Positions 50,824 through 63,550 of a DNA stretch of 64,000 nucleotides are shown here, in pieces; positions within the stretch are counted from its first letter, which is position 1; every line of letters starts with the position of its first letter. The translations under genes were made by a program, and so were the position numbers. Location: assembly GCA_936450465.1 (NCBI GenBank), contig OW388290.1:26091457-26155456 (forward strand), given 5' to 3'. The notes below the pieces were generated by a model. That model ran no database searches, was not told where the DNA came from, and was given only the letters and a program-made list of their open reading frames with translations. The DNA is from Gibbula magus. Taxonomy: Eukaryota; Mollusca; Gastropoda; Trochida; Trochidae.

Positions 50824-51427
50824 GGTGGGGAGCACACTACGTCCGATTATACTTGCGATGCGTTATGCGATGCGTTAAAAAAACGTAGACAGTGTATTTT
50901 TCAGTGACCGCGCACACTACGTCCGATGCGTCAATGCGATGCGATGCGATGCGATGAAAATAGGTGCTGCACCTATTTTTGACGCATCGCAAACGAAATC
51001 GCATGAGGGATTCCCTTTTGACGTCATATTTCGCACGTGTGACAGGGGGTTTTCCTCTCAACTCACTTGGAAGAAACAACTCAAGTGGAAGATACGTAAG
51101 GTATGTGTCACGTTGCATGTCACCCAGAGGCGTAACTACCATGTAGCACAAAAAGCAAGTGCCTACACTTTGAAATTCCCCAAAAAACATGTAAAAATGT
51201 AATTTTAGGTTTTTGTCATTTTTTCTGTAATTTATTGGTGACATTCGTCAGATAGCAATAGTCTTCGCAGAAGGTACACTACTCAAATACAGACAAAATG
51301 ACAAAGCTTTCCTAATATGCAATTTTTATCGCACTAGCTTAACGCATGTAGTGTGCGCGGAAAAATCGCAACGCAACGCATCGCATAACGCATCGCAAGG
51401 AAATTCGGACGTAGTGTGCTCCCACCC
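50824..51427. mobile_element. Harbinger-like MITE with TAA target duplication
   Basis: A 604-bp element bounded by TAA at 50821-50823 and 51428-51430. Left end ggtggggagcacactacgtc; the inverted right end reads gggtgggagcacactacgtc; pairing continues through ttgcgatgcgttatgcgatg for about 53 bases. A second inner inverted pair carries gcgcacactacgtcc/gtagtgtgcgcgg, and an inner palindrome aaaataggtgctgcaccta lies near 50956. Three-base TWA duplications are the hallmark of PIF/Harbinger elements. No transposase. Confidence 0.88.
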
Positions 51428-53079
51428 TAAGTGACAGGATGTGAAAAATGTATGACGTCATTGATCCGAAAAGAACATGGGTTCTTGGAGGGAGAATGTT
51501 TAACCCGCATGACTTTTACTTTTTACACTGTGGAATATACTATTAGACTGATAGAAACATAAACACCTAATTAAGAGAAAGAGAAATAAGTGGTTATAAC
51601 ATTACTGTTGTAAATGAAATATTCAAAACTCGACAGTCTACACTTCTGATTTCCTGTTGCTGATCCTGCACTAATAGTCAGATGTAAGAAAGGGTCCTCT
51701 TTCGAAACTTAGCTTCGACCCAATAGATAGTACATGGATGTTATAACGCATGACGTCATATAAAAGCTTCATGACGTAGGAAAAGCACCCAGAAATGTGG
51801 TCAAACATAAATTACTTTGCCTGCGTTTTTTTCTTATTGATACGTTTCAATTTAAAACATCAGTCTTCAAGAGTTTCATTGAACAAGAAAGTATTGTCCG
51901 ATGGCGAATGTTAATGATAAGCAAACAATCCAATCTCAAATTTTTTGACAGTTTTATTGTTTTTGGAACCATGCATCGCATGATTAAATTCAATCAATAA
52001 CTGGGGTGAATTTTTGGAACGACGTTTTCATTTTGAGCGGAAAAGGACAAAATCATCATTCCCCAGAATAGCAACAACATATTTTGAGTAGGCATGAACA
52101 ATATATAATGGTTTGTTAGTACAATCAAGCCAGTATTTCCAAGACGGAATGAAAAATTCAACAACTGTTTCAATATACGTGCATGTAACACCCCCACGTA
52201 TCACAGTGAGAAATACATATGTACATATTTCGACGGAGAGTACAGTTGCTGCAAGCTTATATGTATATACTTTCTGAAATAAGCGTTGATATTTTATTCT
52301 TCGACATTGAGATACAACGTTTGATAACTTAGGCCTTAACTAGTTTTATAACCCTTTTCAGATACTCCACTTTGGTAACAACACGAGGCAATAACGTAGA
52401 GACAAGAATATGGTATTTTGTAACGTTAAGAAGATTTTAGAACACTTACTCTCTTCTATTCATTGAGCGGAAGGTAACATCTCTGATAGGTGTAGTTAAT
52501 GTAACAAAGACATGGAGACGGATGGGAAACCCCGTCTCTGTCGGTGTTCTGAGACTTTAGGCTGTATGAGACCTTGCTGGATGGATGGAGGAAATTCTAA
52601 TCCAGTTCATTCGTGAACTCATTCATAAGTTCATTTGACGTAAACATAGCCACAGCATTGAGAAATTGGATATAAGCTTTAAGTGATTGTACATCCTTAT
52701 ATTCATATTTCTTTTTTGAACACAAACATATTTTACTCCTAGTTGCAGCTTGCAACGCTTAGTACTCTAGTCTTTCGAGGACACATTGCAAACGTATATA
52801 ACCTCTGATTTAAAAAAAAATGTGTCAGGTTAAAGATATTTCAACATTACCAGACATATGATATCATAATTAGATATATGTAATGTATTATGTATATATC
52901 ATAAACATAAACATATACCAATATCATTTGAAACTTAGAATCAAGTTTATCGCAGGAAAGTCTGCTGTATTGACTACAAAGAGGTTTATAAAGGACCGAA
53001 GCTCGTTTTTCTTACTGAAATAAAAGTAATCTCACGAAAAAGTTAAATATGTGTTTCCAATGACTAAATAATACGCTTG

Positions 53080-53440
53080 AATCAATATAAAGAGTTCTTA
53101 AACGAATGTACATTGTTCGGCTTAGCCATGCGAGTCCATTTCCCTACGAGCGGCCATTTTAATGTGTTCACATTTTAAGTTCAAGTGATCTGACTGGTGT
53201 AATGATACGTAAACACTCAAAGTAGAATTATAAATATGATACCATGATTGAATGGTCAACCATCTTGCTGTCTGAACTATCAAATTCGCATGAGACATAC
53301 AAATCTACCTCTCACACTCTAGAGTTTCACTCCATTGTCGCTTTATACGCCGCACCATTTTCTGTCAATACGGATACGGATACGGCTTAACGGGTCGTGC
53401 AAAGAGATATTTTACCCTCTAACATATATTATATTGAATA
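53080..53440. mobile_element. Diverged relative of the TTAA MITE, copy D
   Basis: Aligns with copy C through caaccatcttgctgtctgaa, attcgcatgagacatacaaa and gagatattttaccctctaac, and with A and B through the gtacattgttcgg and agccatgcgagtccattt / gccattttaatgtgttca blocks. It is longer than C by about 90 bases in the middle. Terminal repeats are decayed. Confidence 0.6.
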
Positions 53441-53448
53441 ATTAGAGA

Positions 53449-53820
53449 ATAACCAACGAGGTACGAGTGATTACGGCAAATATCCATGAGTCTAAATAAT
53501 GTTCAGCCACGAGCTTTAGCGAGTGGCTCTGAACATTATATATTATATATTACCCATTATGCAATTAAATTAACCAAATTACGCTTGGTTATTACATTTT
53601 CATGTTGGGCGGCCGCTGTGAAGGACTCGTCGCCACAGTAACATTGTGACGTCATAAGATAATTCGTCGCGTCAGACCATTGTTTTATGACGTCATAGTC
53701 ATTCTTTCTCCGGGTAACCGACCAATCAACGTTGAGAATCACTTGAAAGCACATGTGCAAATATCACAAAAATAATCACCTGTGTCTTCTCACCCGTATG
53801 GGTAATATTCTTTAATAAAT
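53449..53820. repeat. Composite foldback region
   Basis: Starts with a hairpin (53496-53539) whose arms ataatgttcag are joined by a ccacgagc-tttag-cgagtgg turn, then an inverted pair tattacccat (about 53549) and atgggtaata (about 53804) that encloses about 250 bases with two tgacgtcat sites. Probably one or two nested foldback elements. Confidence 0.6.
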
Positions 53821-54819
53821 AGAAAATTAGAGAAATCAAAATATGGAAAAAAAGTGCTTTATATCACCATCTGTACCAGTGCGGTGTACCAGTAACTGAT
53901 ACAAAAAGACCCAATACTCCATTGTTCTACAGAGAACTGCCACGGGGCCAATACATGGTTTTGTTTTGCCAATGTAAGCAGCTGGGATAGTGATGTAAAA
54001 TCGTAGTTTTGTTGTGATTATACTTCTTCAAGAGGAAACAAAAAGCGAGTTTGTCGAAATTTAAATTGTTCCTTGGCATTTTCTGCTCTTAATATTATTT
54101 TATTTGATTCGATAATGTATGTAAGAGACGATGCACCTTGGAAGTCCTTTGAAACATGATAACACATTATATGAAACTCAATACATTTGTTTTAGTTTAT
54201 TTATTTCAAAATTATGAATGAAAGACAGGAGTTTGGTTATTGTAATGCGCGAGGCGAATTGCTTAAGCGAAATAAGCGGAAGTACATGTACACACAAAAT
54301 TACACACGTCAGTTGTTTTCGAATAATTCATTATTTTAAAAGAAATGAACTGCATTTGAATATGCACGATACAATAAAAATTATCTGCAGTACTTTAAAT
54401 GACTTACGTTGGTGACTGGTTAATTTTTAGTTAGAATATCTTTGTTTAATGTAGACAGGGGCACGAATTGTAATTTACACCAACATGATCCCTACCATGT
54501 TTAAAATGTTGTAAATGAGGCATATTTGCTCAATTTCGCATAAAATAGAAGATGTCATATGTATCGATGAATAATTGTGTTTTATCCAAATTCATTTTCG
54601 AAGAATAAATCAATTTAAAATGTCATTTTTCCAAAAAGTTAAACACTATGTAAAAGTATTCCGTGGCTGATGACTAAATGTCAGCACTTTTCAGTTTTAG
54701 AGTATGACGTCGAAAACTTAACACATTTGTAATGAAAATCGTTTACATAAAATAAAACAAACTGAGGTGTGCACTTTCTTTTGTACTTCAGTTTATATAA
54801 ACTTGAATGGGGTTAATGT

Positions 54820-55190
54820 AAATTTTGAAGGGAATAGAGTAACAGTGGCTCATCAGAAGAATGGGATTATTGAAACTTTTGAAGGAAATTAAGTTATTGT
54901 AACATACTAAAGTACTTGTAACTCAAGAAGGGAATGGAATAATTATTGTAACTCAAGAATTGATCTGGAATATGGTAATCGTAACTCATTGAAAGAATGG
55001 ACTTTTCGTAACTTATGAAGAGAATGAGGTTATTGCAACAATGAAGGGAAAACAGTAATTGTGAAGGTAATGAGGTTATTGTAACTCGTTAACGGAATGG
55101 GGTTAACGTACCTCATAAAAAGAAGGGGGTTATTGTATTATTAGAAGGGTATGGAGTTATTGTTACACATGAAGGGAATAGAATTAGTGT
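54820..55190. repeat. Degenerate minisatellite, about 30-bp unit
   Basis: Recurring gaagggaatgg-gttattgtaactca-type units with much drift over some 370 bases. Old and non-coding. Confidence 0.7.
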
Positions 55191-56159
55191 GTCCAAAGTT
55201 TGAACACGTCTCAAGTTATTACCATATTACGTCAAGATTAGTGAAATCGATCCAGTTAATGTAATGACTATTGACACATAATAAATCATTGGCGATCAAA
55301 CGATTTCCGATTGCGATTTAATCGTCTACAAATCATATACATAGAAAACTTTGATCGAGCTTGTTTTATTTTTGCAGCAATATGGAAATACTGGAGAGAA
55401 ATACGAATTCTAAAGTACATAATGCAAAGCGTTTCTTACGTTTTCAGTAGATTCATTTAACTACGAATATTGTCCTCGTTAAGACTTGATATTTCAACAT
55501 GGTGTAATTCACGTTTTTCTCTCTTCAACTAATGAGCAACTTTTGCAGAACTATTTACATCGGGATTCCTATGTCTCACTGTGTAATGAAACAATAATTG
55601 CTTCCATTCTGTAGCTGCTACCACTCAGGAAAAATAGCATTTCACAATGGGAAAACCATGACAGCGGGCACATACTTTCAACATGAAATTGGATGCTTGA
55701 ATGTTTAATTGAAACAAACTTTTTTCTTGAATGTGAAGAACCTCTAACTCTAACTCTTGTTTCCACAAGCACTGCCAGATAAATATAAGTATTCTTTGGA
55801 TATGTGATGATTGCCATGGATACCTTTAGAAAATACTGAACTTCGTTGATACTATGGGAGGTGGGGTTGAGGATTGTGTTGAGCAGTCGGTCATTTGTTA
55901 CCATTTTTGTGTATTCTATATGCATATCATTGAACAATCATTTGTAATAATGTGAGTCATACATTCCAATTATTTCAAAACATCTGTGACACTTGAAACA
56001 GTTTTAAATTATTTGGCAGCTGAAAACTAAATACATTTTCCAAATTCCTGACAATTTCTCAAATGAGAAGTATTAGCCTGCTTTTAAAATTCTTGAAATG
56101 GGCGAAAACGTCCATTAATTACGATATTTAAGTTACAAGACAACAGACAACAAACTGAC

Positions 56160-56306
56160 CTGCACGTCTTCAAAGTTGGTGAATAGAGAGCCCTGTGACG
56201 GCATGGTGGAGGCCCTCTTGTCCGCAGTCCCGTAGTCTAGACCCCTGGAGGGAGAGGAATAGGGTGAGTTATACACAATACACGAGGGTAACATGGTCTT
56301 AGACAT
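56160..56306 (-). CDS. TRPC-family channel, coding exon 1 (N terminus)
   Basis: First coding exon, 49 residues, MSKTMLPSCIVYNSPYSSPS to GSLFTNFEDVQ. The ATG at 56306 sits in GCCACCATG, an ideal start context. The frame is closed a few codons upstream by TAG at 56330-56328; the GTG at 56324 between them is not needed as a start. The donor is CAG|GTCAGT at 56159. The join FEDVQ|LTDEERVFL is phase 0 and aligns with the vertebrate TRPC3/6 segment FMFNDRG.SLTAEEERFL. The region is Ser/Pro-rich and probably disordered. That it pairs with exon 2 across 30.5 kb is inferred from phase, strand and this weak match; an additional exon between them is possible. Confidence 0.75.
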
Positions 56307-56330
56307 GGTGGCGGGTGGGTACACGGTCTA
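56307..56330 (-). other. 5' untranslated part of TRPC exon 1
   Basis: Directly upstream of the ATG; contains the in-frame stop TAG. The transcription start is not defined, so the true 5' end of this exon is unknown. Confidence 0.6.
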
Positions 56331-57566
56331 GCTATCAGAGACGAAGAAACGTAGGGAAGCAATCCATATGGCGAAGAGAAACAAAATGGTCCACTTTAAG
56401 AGTTAGAAGAAACAGCATGGTGTGTCTAAATATTCCTCTTTAGATCATATCCGAATCATTTCACAAGATTCACACGTGCACTTAATCCAGGGATGATAGA
56501 CCAGTTAAAGGTTACAAATCCAAGAATTAAAGGTGTTTGTTAGAGCCAGAGCCCTGCGACAAGTTATCCAGTGATCGAGCGCGACTCCTCCGGTCAGCAA
56601 GCGTCCCCATGACGGTATTCACAGAGAGACCCAATAAAGTTAAGGGCAGGACAATATTCCAATGTCAAAGATGATTTCGTAATATTCATTTTACATGCGT
56701 TGAAGCGCTTTAAGTCCACGGCGCACATTGTGAGTTATGACAGCTAAGTGTCCGACATGGAGCGAGCAGGATAGAGACATATCTCATTGAACAGTTCCTT
56801 GAAATAACAGTCGATTTCACAGAGACACATGTGTGGAAAGAAACGCTGTTCTGATTGCCACTCGCTCACAAGTCATATTCGAAGGTAAAGGGGAGAAATG
56901 ATAGAGGGATGGATATACACTGTCGGACCTTACAGTGGCTCTGCGTCTTTGGTGTCACTATATGTTTGCTTCCGCATCAAACCATTGGGTTAGGTAACAG
57001 TTAACACAAATATCTGCTTTATTATGGCAACTGGTTTGGAATGTGATTGGACCCAGGGGAACTGGTATGGTAGAAATTAAACTTGGCGTTGATCGGCATT
57101 GGCAGACTGACTGTTTGTACAAATGTTAACTTGAACAAACTCATTAGGATAAACACTTCTAAACAGATCAATAGCTGATAGCTGACGGGTGTAAAGTGCC
57201 CTTCATTTGCATGATGGTGGTTGCGCAGTGTGTGGCGCATCCCGTAAATCACACACAACCCAGTTAATGTCAATACACGCGTGATTTACGTGTGTATATC
57301 CTTACGTAATTGCAGCTTTACTCCAGTACATACAGGCAAATGTAACGATTGCATTATCATTGGTACCTCAGTCGATCAGTCAGCCCGCTAAAGAAGTAGG
57401 TACGATAGCCGACTGTTCACGTTAGTGGGATGTTGTACTGCTTGGAGTCGATTTTCCATGCTGGAATAGTCAATACAAACCACTGGAAGAACAGATAGAG
57501 ACACAGATTATCGGATGGTCACTTCGAAATATCATTACAGGGAGGATCGTGACCGTTAGAGGGTCA

Positions 57567-57842
57567 TCAATATGACAGTGTAGTGGAAGCATTGAGACTA
57601 TCTTCAACTTCTTCAAGTACCCCTCGCTTCCGCTCCGTTACATCAGGCCCAGCACCACTGATTCCAGTCCCGTTTACCGAATCGCCAAAAATTAGCTCTG
57701 TCAAGAAACACGGCGTAGGAGAAGAGGTCTTTGATGAAGACTGATTTAATGATAAATGACTATCGCTCAGCTGCACATGAGCCTTAAACCGTAGAGATGC
57801 CAATTTCACGACACGAGTTGTAATTATCAGACCAATAGACAT
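57567..57842 (-). CDS. Unrecognised open frame, 91 codons
   Basis: Starts with ATG at 57842 and ends at TGA after LNASTTLSY. Reads as S/T-rich with a hydrophobic-aromatic patch (TPCFLTELIFGDS) and an acidic tail. I know no close relative and see no strong donor in it. It lies about 300 bases below a TATA-like site on the same strand, so it could be an upstream first exon, an upstream ORF in a long leader, or chance. Confidence 0.2.
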   Translation of the reverse strand: MSIGLIITTRVVKLASLRFKAHVQLSDSHLSLNQSSSKTSSPTPCFLTELIFGDSVNGTGISGAGPDVTERKRGVLEEVEDSLNASTTLSY

Positions 57843-58144
57843 TATTCAAATAAGACGTTTCTTGTCTTTATACTCTCCGTGAAACCATTAGCGACATGGT
57901 AGATTCAATAGATTGACACCAGTAGCGGATTCTCAACAGTTAGCATTGCTTACAAGTGTTTTCCATTCGATTCAGACAAATACAATAATCTAGCGTTGGT
58001 GTAAGTAATTAATTGCCTCCAGTCTGAACAGAAGCGCTTCACGGAGCGCCGTACACAGCCATGGTTATCCAGAGGGAGACGGAGGGAGAGAATCTTCAAG
58101 CAGGCAAAGTCAGATTCTTGTCAATAGGGAAGCCAAGCGAATGT

Positions 58145-58152
58145 TTATATAC
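58145..58152 (-). promoter_or_regulatory. TATA-like box candidate
   Basis: The minus strand reads GTGGTATATAAACA. It faces the TRPC gene, about 1.8 kb above its start codon. No initiator or other support, so this is only a candidate. Confidence 0.2.
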
Positions 58153-59762
58153 CACTGTTGGCCCTCTTAGACAATTTCGATTCTCTTTGTTGTATACGCA
58201 GATTAGGGCGGGGGTCGACTGCGGCATTTGTTGATTAATTGTCTACGTTTGCTACTGTTCACTTTACATAATCTTCTCCCTCTCTTTTGATCTCCGATCT
58301 TGAGGAGGGCTGGGTGAGGGGAAGCCCTATCAACTTAAGGAGTTAACCCGACTACAACTGAGCCGTCTAGCGGGACACTGCATTAGTGTATCACAGACCT
58401 GGCTAGCTGTCTCTTCACACTCACCCAATAAGAGAAGTCACAGTCAAGTACACTGTTGCGATATTGAGTTTTAATCATTGAAGGGTCTATCTCTATGGAG
58501 AAATGACGCGATCGTAGCTATTTTAGTGCATTAATATTGTAGAATAAGAGTATTAAGTTACTTGTGAATATATACATAGAGTGGGGGCAGACCATGTAGT
58601 TTCCTGCTCAGGGCATTGGCCTTTCCTAAGTAATCGTACAACGTCGTCCAACAAATATCATTAAATGACGAGTATGCACTTTCTTCAACTCTTGCCAGGA
58701 ATTCGTTATCTTTTATCCAATTTAGTAAAATTACACAACCAAAAGAAGCTGTATTCGCCTTATTCGATGTCCTATATACATACCCAACAACCAGGTCTGG
58801 CGTCTGCAAGATTCCGTTTATATACATTGAGACAGTCTAGTTATATGTGTTTTTCAACTTATAACTTTTATCCGTCTCTTGTGCAAAAATGAAGTTTAAA
58901 ATTCATAGTAGTATTGTCCATTGCAAAATTGAATTAACACGATATATTTGTTTCATCAGGACGGTTAGATACTTTTGAAAAACAAGAAGATATGAAACCA
59001 TCATGAACTGCGGACCTATGGAATTATTACTTAAAGAAATGTAACACATAATATACGTCCTTCACACCAACACTCCAAATTAATCAATTCATCAATGAAC
59101 ATTAATAGGAACCCACACCACCGCGTAAAGAATATATGTTATAAATATCTAAGTCATTTCATGGAAGACCACTGAATCGTGATTTATTAAGTACATTGGT
59201 CACGTGACGCCTCCAATCTTGGTTGGAACTCCGCGGGGTTAAGTACAAAGGGCGCTATACTCTAACAGCGATGACCCAACAGACTTCTGCAAGTGAAGCG
59301 GCGTAACTCCGCAGCAATAAAACCAGCCAACTGTATGTCCGCTATAAGATGAGAACCGTTTCCAGTTACTATGGAAACTAGTTATCATATAATCCAATCG
59401 TTCAGACACTGCATTTAACTTTAACTTGTTATCGATTATCAATAATTATCAAAGTAATTCCGGTTTGTCTTTTAAAAATATAGACATCATATTTCTATGT
59501 CCGAAGTAATTAAATTGTCATTGGACGTACCAAGTAACATCTATTCGCGCTGGAGTAGAGACATGATTTGAGAAAGTGAAAGCTTTAACATTAATCACGG
59601 GTTTGTAGATGAGGAACATTGAAGCGAGTTGTGATTACAGTGTTAAGCGGCCGGGAGTGACAGTAAATATCGAAGAGTTCTATTGCTACAATATCGCCAT
59701 GAGGACAAGAGGGCGGGAAAAGTCACGTGCCTTTAAAGCACCAGCCGGATGAATGTTGGGCT

Positions 59763-60212
59763 TCAAACGTTCTCAATAGCTGCTAATGCTGTACTTCTTT
59801 GCCACAAACACAGTAAACGTGGGGATAAGCAGAGACTTCGGACCTTGAAGCTCGCTATAACTCCATCTCGAGACGGAAATCCGTCAACAGGCAAAACCGT
59901 GTATCCAGAGGAAATGGGCGGGAAATGACGGATCAACAACTTCAATACCGGACACAAACACTCAAAATATTCTTTTTTACTTTTAAAACACATTGGAATG
60001 AAATCGATAACATCAGGAGAAGATAATTCTAAGTTCATCGTGAATAACTCGTGCTTTAGACACGTTCGAAACATGCCGTGTACGGAATACCGAGTGTTTA
60101 CTCGTCTATAAACACGTGCATGGTAGCAGAGAGAAGAACTAGCTTCGTATCGTTTGCGCCAAGGGAATTCAAAACGGCATTTTGATAAAGCTTGTGTCAT
60201 TAAAGTCAGCAT
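59763..60212 (-). CDS. Unrecognised open frame, 149 codons
   Basis: The longest open frame in the 5' flank, from MLTLMTQALSKCRFEFPWRK to ALAAIENV, Cys- and Arg-rich with no motif that I know. It faces the same way as TRPC. A single-exon frame of this length in fairly AT-rich DNA is uncommon but not decisive, and cysteine and serine richness is typical of chance frames. Confidence 0.2.
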   Translation of the reverse strand: MLTLMTQALSKCRFEFPWRKRYEASSSLCYHARVYRRVNTRYSVHGMFRTCLKHELFTMNLELSSPDVIDFIPMCFKSKKEYFECLCPVLKLLIRHFPPISSGYTVLPVDGFPSRDGVIASFKVRSLCLSPRLLCLWQRSTALAAIENV

Positions 60213-63200
60213 CCGTGTAAAAACGAAATGATTGAAACAGTAACCGCTGTTTCAAATGGTTATTTTTTAACGCAAGTCATTGATTCAATTTGGAGGCAGG
60301 TAGTTAAGCCAATAGGCCCTCTTTAACCCCGCTACTCTATTAAGTAATAAGAAGCCAGTCGACTGGCGACATCGATTACGATGCTTCACGACGAAGGCGT
60401 ACACTAGAGGGGGACAGACCTAGTTAATGTGATTTGAACCAACACAGGAGAGATCTAACCACTAGGGCGAAACAATGCTCTTCCGGAAAATCAAATTTGT
60501 TTCAAGTCAGTGCCTATCAATATTTTTCATAGAGCCACTTAATCTCCTGTATACTTGACACTGGGTCAAGACTTTGATGTCCCTTCAAATGACATCATTT
60601 CCCTCGTGACATCATTTTGAATTAGGATGGCGCCTTTGTGGGTTTAACATCTTAGAAACCTGTAGATAATGAAGGGTACCCTGCAAGTGTGTATACATCA
60701 GCTGAAGGGACACTGGGTCCGAACTAACCATGCTCATCCAGTTGTTTATATTAGATTTGGCGAGACATATTGTGCAAATATTGATTCACGTTAATAGATG
60801 GCTGTGATGATGGCTCTGGGGAATCTGGTATATCCTTAGTTGAACCATTTTATATTTTCCAATAATCCAGTCTATCTTAACATGAAGTTTGAACACGGTC
60901 CTCCTGGGATAGTCATAATTCTAAAATATATCAGGTATTCTTATAACTAATCTAATCATAGCAATTAAACATTGTTATTGAGAAATGAGATAAATAGGTC
61001 AATTGTGAGTGTTTCCCCTTGTAAAACGAAACAAGGTTAAAGTATTTAATTTCACATCAGAACCTCAAACGTAAGGAACATCGCACTCGATCAACTCTCA
61101 TACATGTAGGTCGTGTTTATGTATCTCTTAAATGATTTACATATTGCCAGAACGTTTTATATACACAGAACACATTACTTAAACAGAGTAAAACGTCTTT
61201 CATAAACATGAACAGAATACTTGAACATGTCTTTGATCCTGGTGCACTGTCCGATAAGGATGCATGTATAAAGAAGTTTTCTTCTCACGTTGTGTAACAC
61301 GAATGACATGGGAAAGTCCTATGGTGCTTGATGAGGACTGAACAATCATAGGAAGACGAGGACATTCCAGTTTAAAAATGCAGAGTGCCATCTTCACAAA
61401 TGAGTAGAGAATTTATCTTTGATATGGAACTTAATGATATTGAACCCAAGTTTTGACAATCCAGTTTTTCAAGGCTTGAATGGAAACAAGCGGCATGTTT
61501 TTTTGTAAAGTGCACTATCATTTGGTAATGATGTTCGTTATTTTCATACTCAAGATTTGAGATCGTTATAATTACTCCAAAAAACTTGTTACAGCTACTT
61601 CGATGACATCGGTTTTAAACTGTTTGTTCATAAGTAGAGGACCTTTCCTGATTTATCTTATTTTCATTTTGAAAATGTCCATTGCTGTTATTGATGTTGT
61701 TTAAGGTTGCGTTTTAGCTCTATCAATAGAAATGTTCAGAGGTCCTAATAATACACAGTGTATATAGAGGATACGTATTCTTTAAAGAACATCTTGAAAA
61801 TTAAAACAAATTTGACTGGATAAAGGTTTTACTACAGTCATTGTAAGAAACTGAAAAGATTAATCGGCAATGTATGCTAACAATTCGTGCCTATTGATAC
61901 ATGAACAAAGGATTTAAACAGTCAGTTATTCTTTCTTTTGTTTAAATTGTCCTTCATTTCATCTGAAGCTTTCCGCCAAGTGCATGCATATTCAATACAT
62001 ATCTGAAATAGATCGTGTGCAATGAATGCTGAATTTCAGAACTGAAATCGATTTAACATTCCCCAGTTACTTCTCGCTTGAATTTTAAAAAAGCTTGTAT
62101 GAAACTGAAAGGATCACTGTCACCATATTTCCATAGATATGACATCATGTTGATACTTTATTTTCGTCATCATGAATATAGATATTCCCAAATTTGAATT
62201 TATTTCACAATACCGAAAGCCATCCTTAATCCTTTGAGATTTGATAATGCATATGATATATATGCAGATGATGACCATTTACAGTTAAACAGTTATAGTG
62301 TAAGGTTTAAATTATACATGTAATAACTTTAAAGGGATCATGGTGAATTCATATGTCATGAAACAGGAACATTCAGTAAATTATGGATCTATTCCTCCAT
62401 TGTATAACGTTTACTGACTAACCAGACATCATTGCATTGTAATTCCATCCTATGGCATGTTAAGATTGTAGAAAGTGAAGAATTCAATTTAAAATAATAA
62501 ATTGAACAATATCTATGTCAGAATGACATAACCGAAAAATAAAATCATATTAATCTATATATACATGTACGTGATTGATTGATGCTGGACGTGTGATTGA
62601 CAGCTGCACTGGAAGTCATGTCCTCAATATATCATTGAAATCTACAAGCAGAGCTACAAAGAATATTTCTCGTGGAAGGAACGGAGCTGCCCAATCAATG
62701 CTATCAGGTTGAGAGTGGATTAGTGTGTGCATGAGTTGCCATCGTCCCGGCGATATCGACACTCTGCGACGAGTTCCTGGAAATCTGATACTAGTTGGGT
62801 TTATTTGGTAACCCTTCCGAGCGGGGCACCACGCCGCACTTAACCTCCAACCCACAAGAGGAAGCGTCGTTTGTCACCGCACACAAACACTTTATCGAAC
62901 ATCATAGATAAATTCTTCTCGAGTGCCTGGCGCTTAAAGCGCTGCGGTGATCAATGATATTGTAACGTGGCCCTTGATTCCGAATTCCAAATTGCTCATA
63001 TACGCATGTCTGCAAAAGGAATATACACGATAGGGCATCTTGTCTATTTCATAGATTCCCATCAATCATCGACATGCATTGGGCAGACAGGTCGTCAATT
63101 CAATCGTCTAGGAAACGAATGAGTTTGAAACTTAAAAAATATCGCTTGTGCTTTAGTTATATCTTGTCTTAATCAATAAAAATTCTAGACAAGGTTTGGT

Positions 63201-63456
63201 TTCTTGCAACCATCGACTGAGCAATGACAGTCGGGTCTCGTTTATATAGAACGCTGGCTGTATGTGTCGACAAATTATGTAAAAGTGAACATTCTGCAAG
63301 GTTGCATTGTTGTAGGTGGACGATTATCGCGCCAGATATAGAAACGCTTCAGACTCTTAACATAACAGTTAATGAGTGGCGGTACCTGCTCGTTATCCAG
63401 GCAGACAGGCGCATTTGACAGTTATACTATGCTAAGTTGTATGCTTTTCACGAGGT

Positions 63457-63550
63457 TAATACGGTCTCATGTACCATCTTTGTACCAGTGTCGCCCGAGC
63501 CTTCAGGCGAGGGTGACACTGGTACAAAGATGGCACATGAGACCGTATTA
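63457..63550. repeat. Foldback element with near-perfect 40-base arms
   Basis: Left arm taatacggtctcatgtacca then tctttgtaccagtgtc; the right arm is its complement with one or two mismatches, ending gagaccgtatta. The turn lies near gagccttcaggcga. ccgag/cgagg words flank the outside. A young foldback/MITE copy. Confidence 0.9.

Larger units (their letters stand above)
25660..56159 (-). other. TRPC intron 1
   Basis: About 30.5 kb, donor CAG|GTCAGT at 56159 and acceptor TTTCAG at 25660. It carries most of the mobile debris in the window (listed separately), the two 39-bp minisatellite loci and a LINE remnant. Long stretches without anything I can name: 25700-26350, 26500-28780, 29160-30830, 32120-35750, 36130-41380, 43800-45890, 46900-48420, 48810-50820, 51430-53070 and 55200-56159. 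A neural- or ion-channel-type long first intron would normally hold enhancers, but I cannot point to one with confidence. Confidence 0.7.

Noticed and set aside
50837..51244. A 135-codon minus-strand frame
   Set aside because: Lies wholly inside the Harbinger-like MITE and shows no transposase motif.
55569..55937. A 122-codon minus-strand frame just downstream of TRPC exon 1
   Set aside because: No similarity to TRPC and no acceptor or donor that would join it in phase; composition looks random.
56307..56324. Upstream GTG as an earlier start codon for TRPC exon 1
   Set aside because: Non-ATG, and the ATG six codons later lies in a perfect GCCACCATG context.
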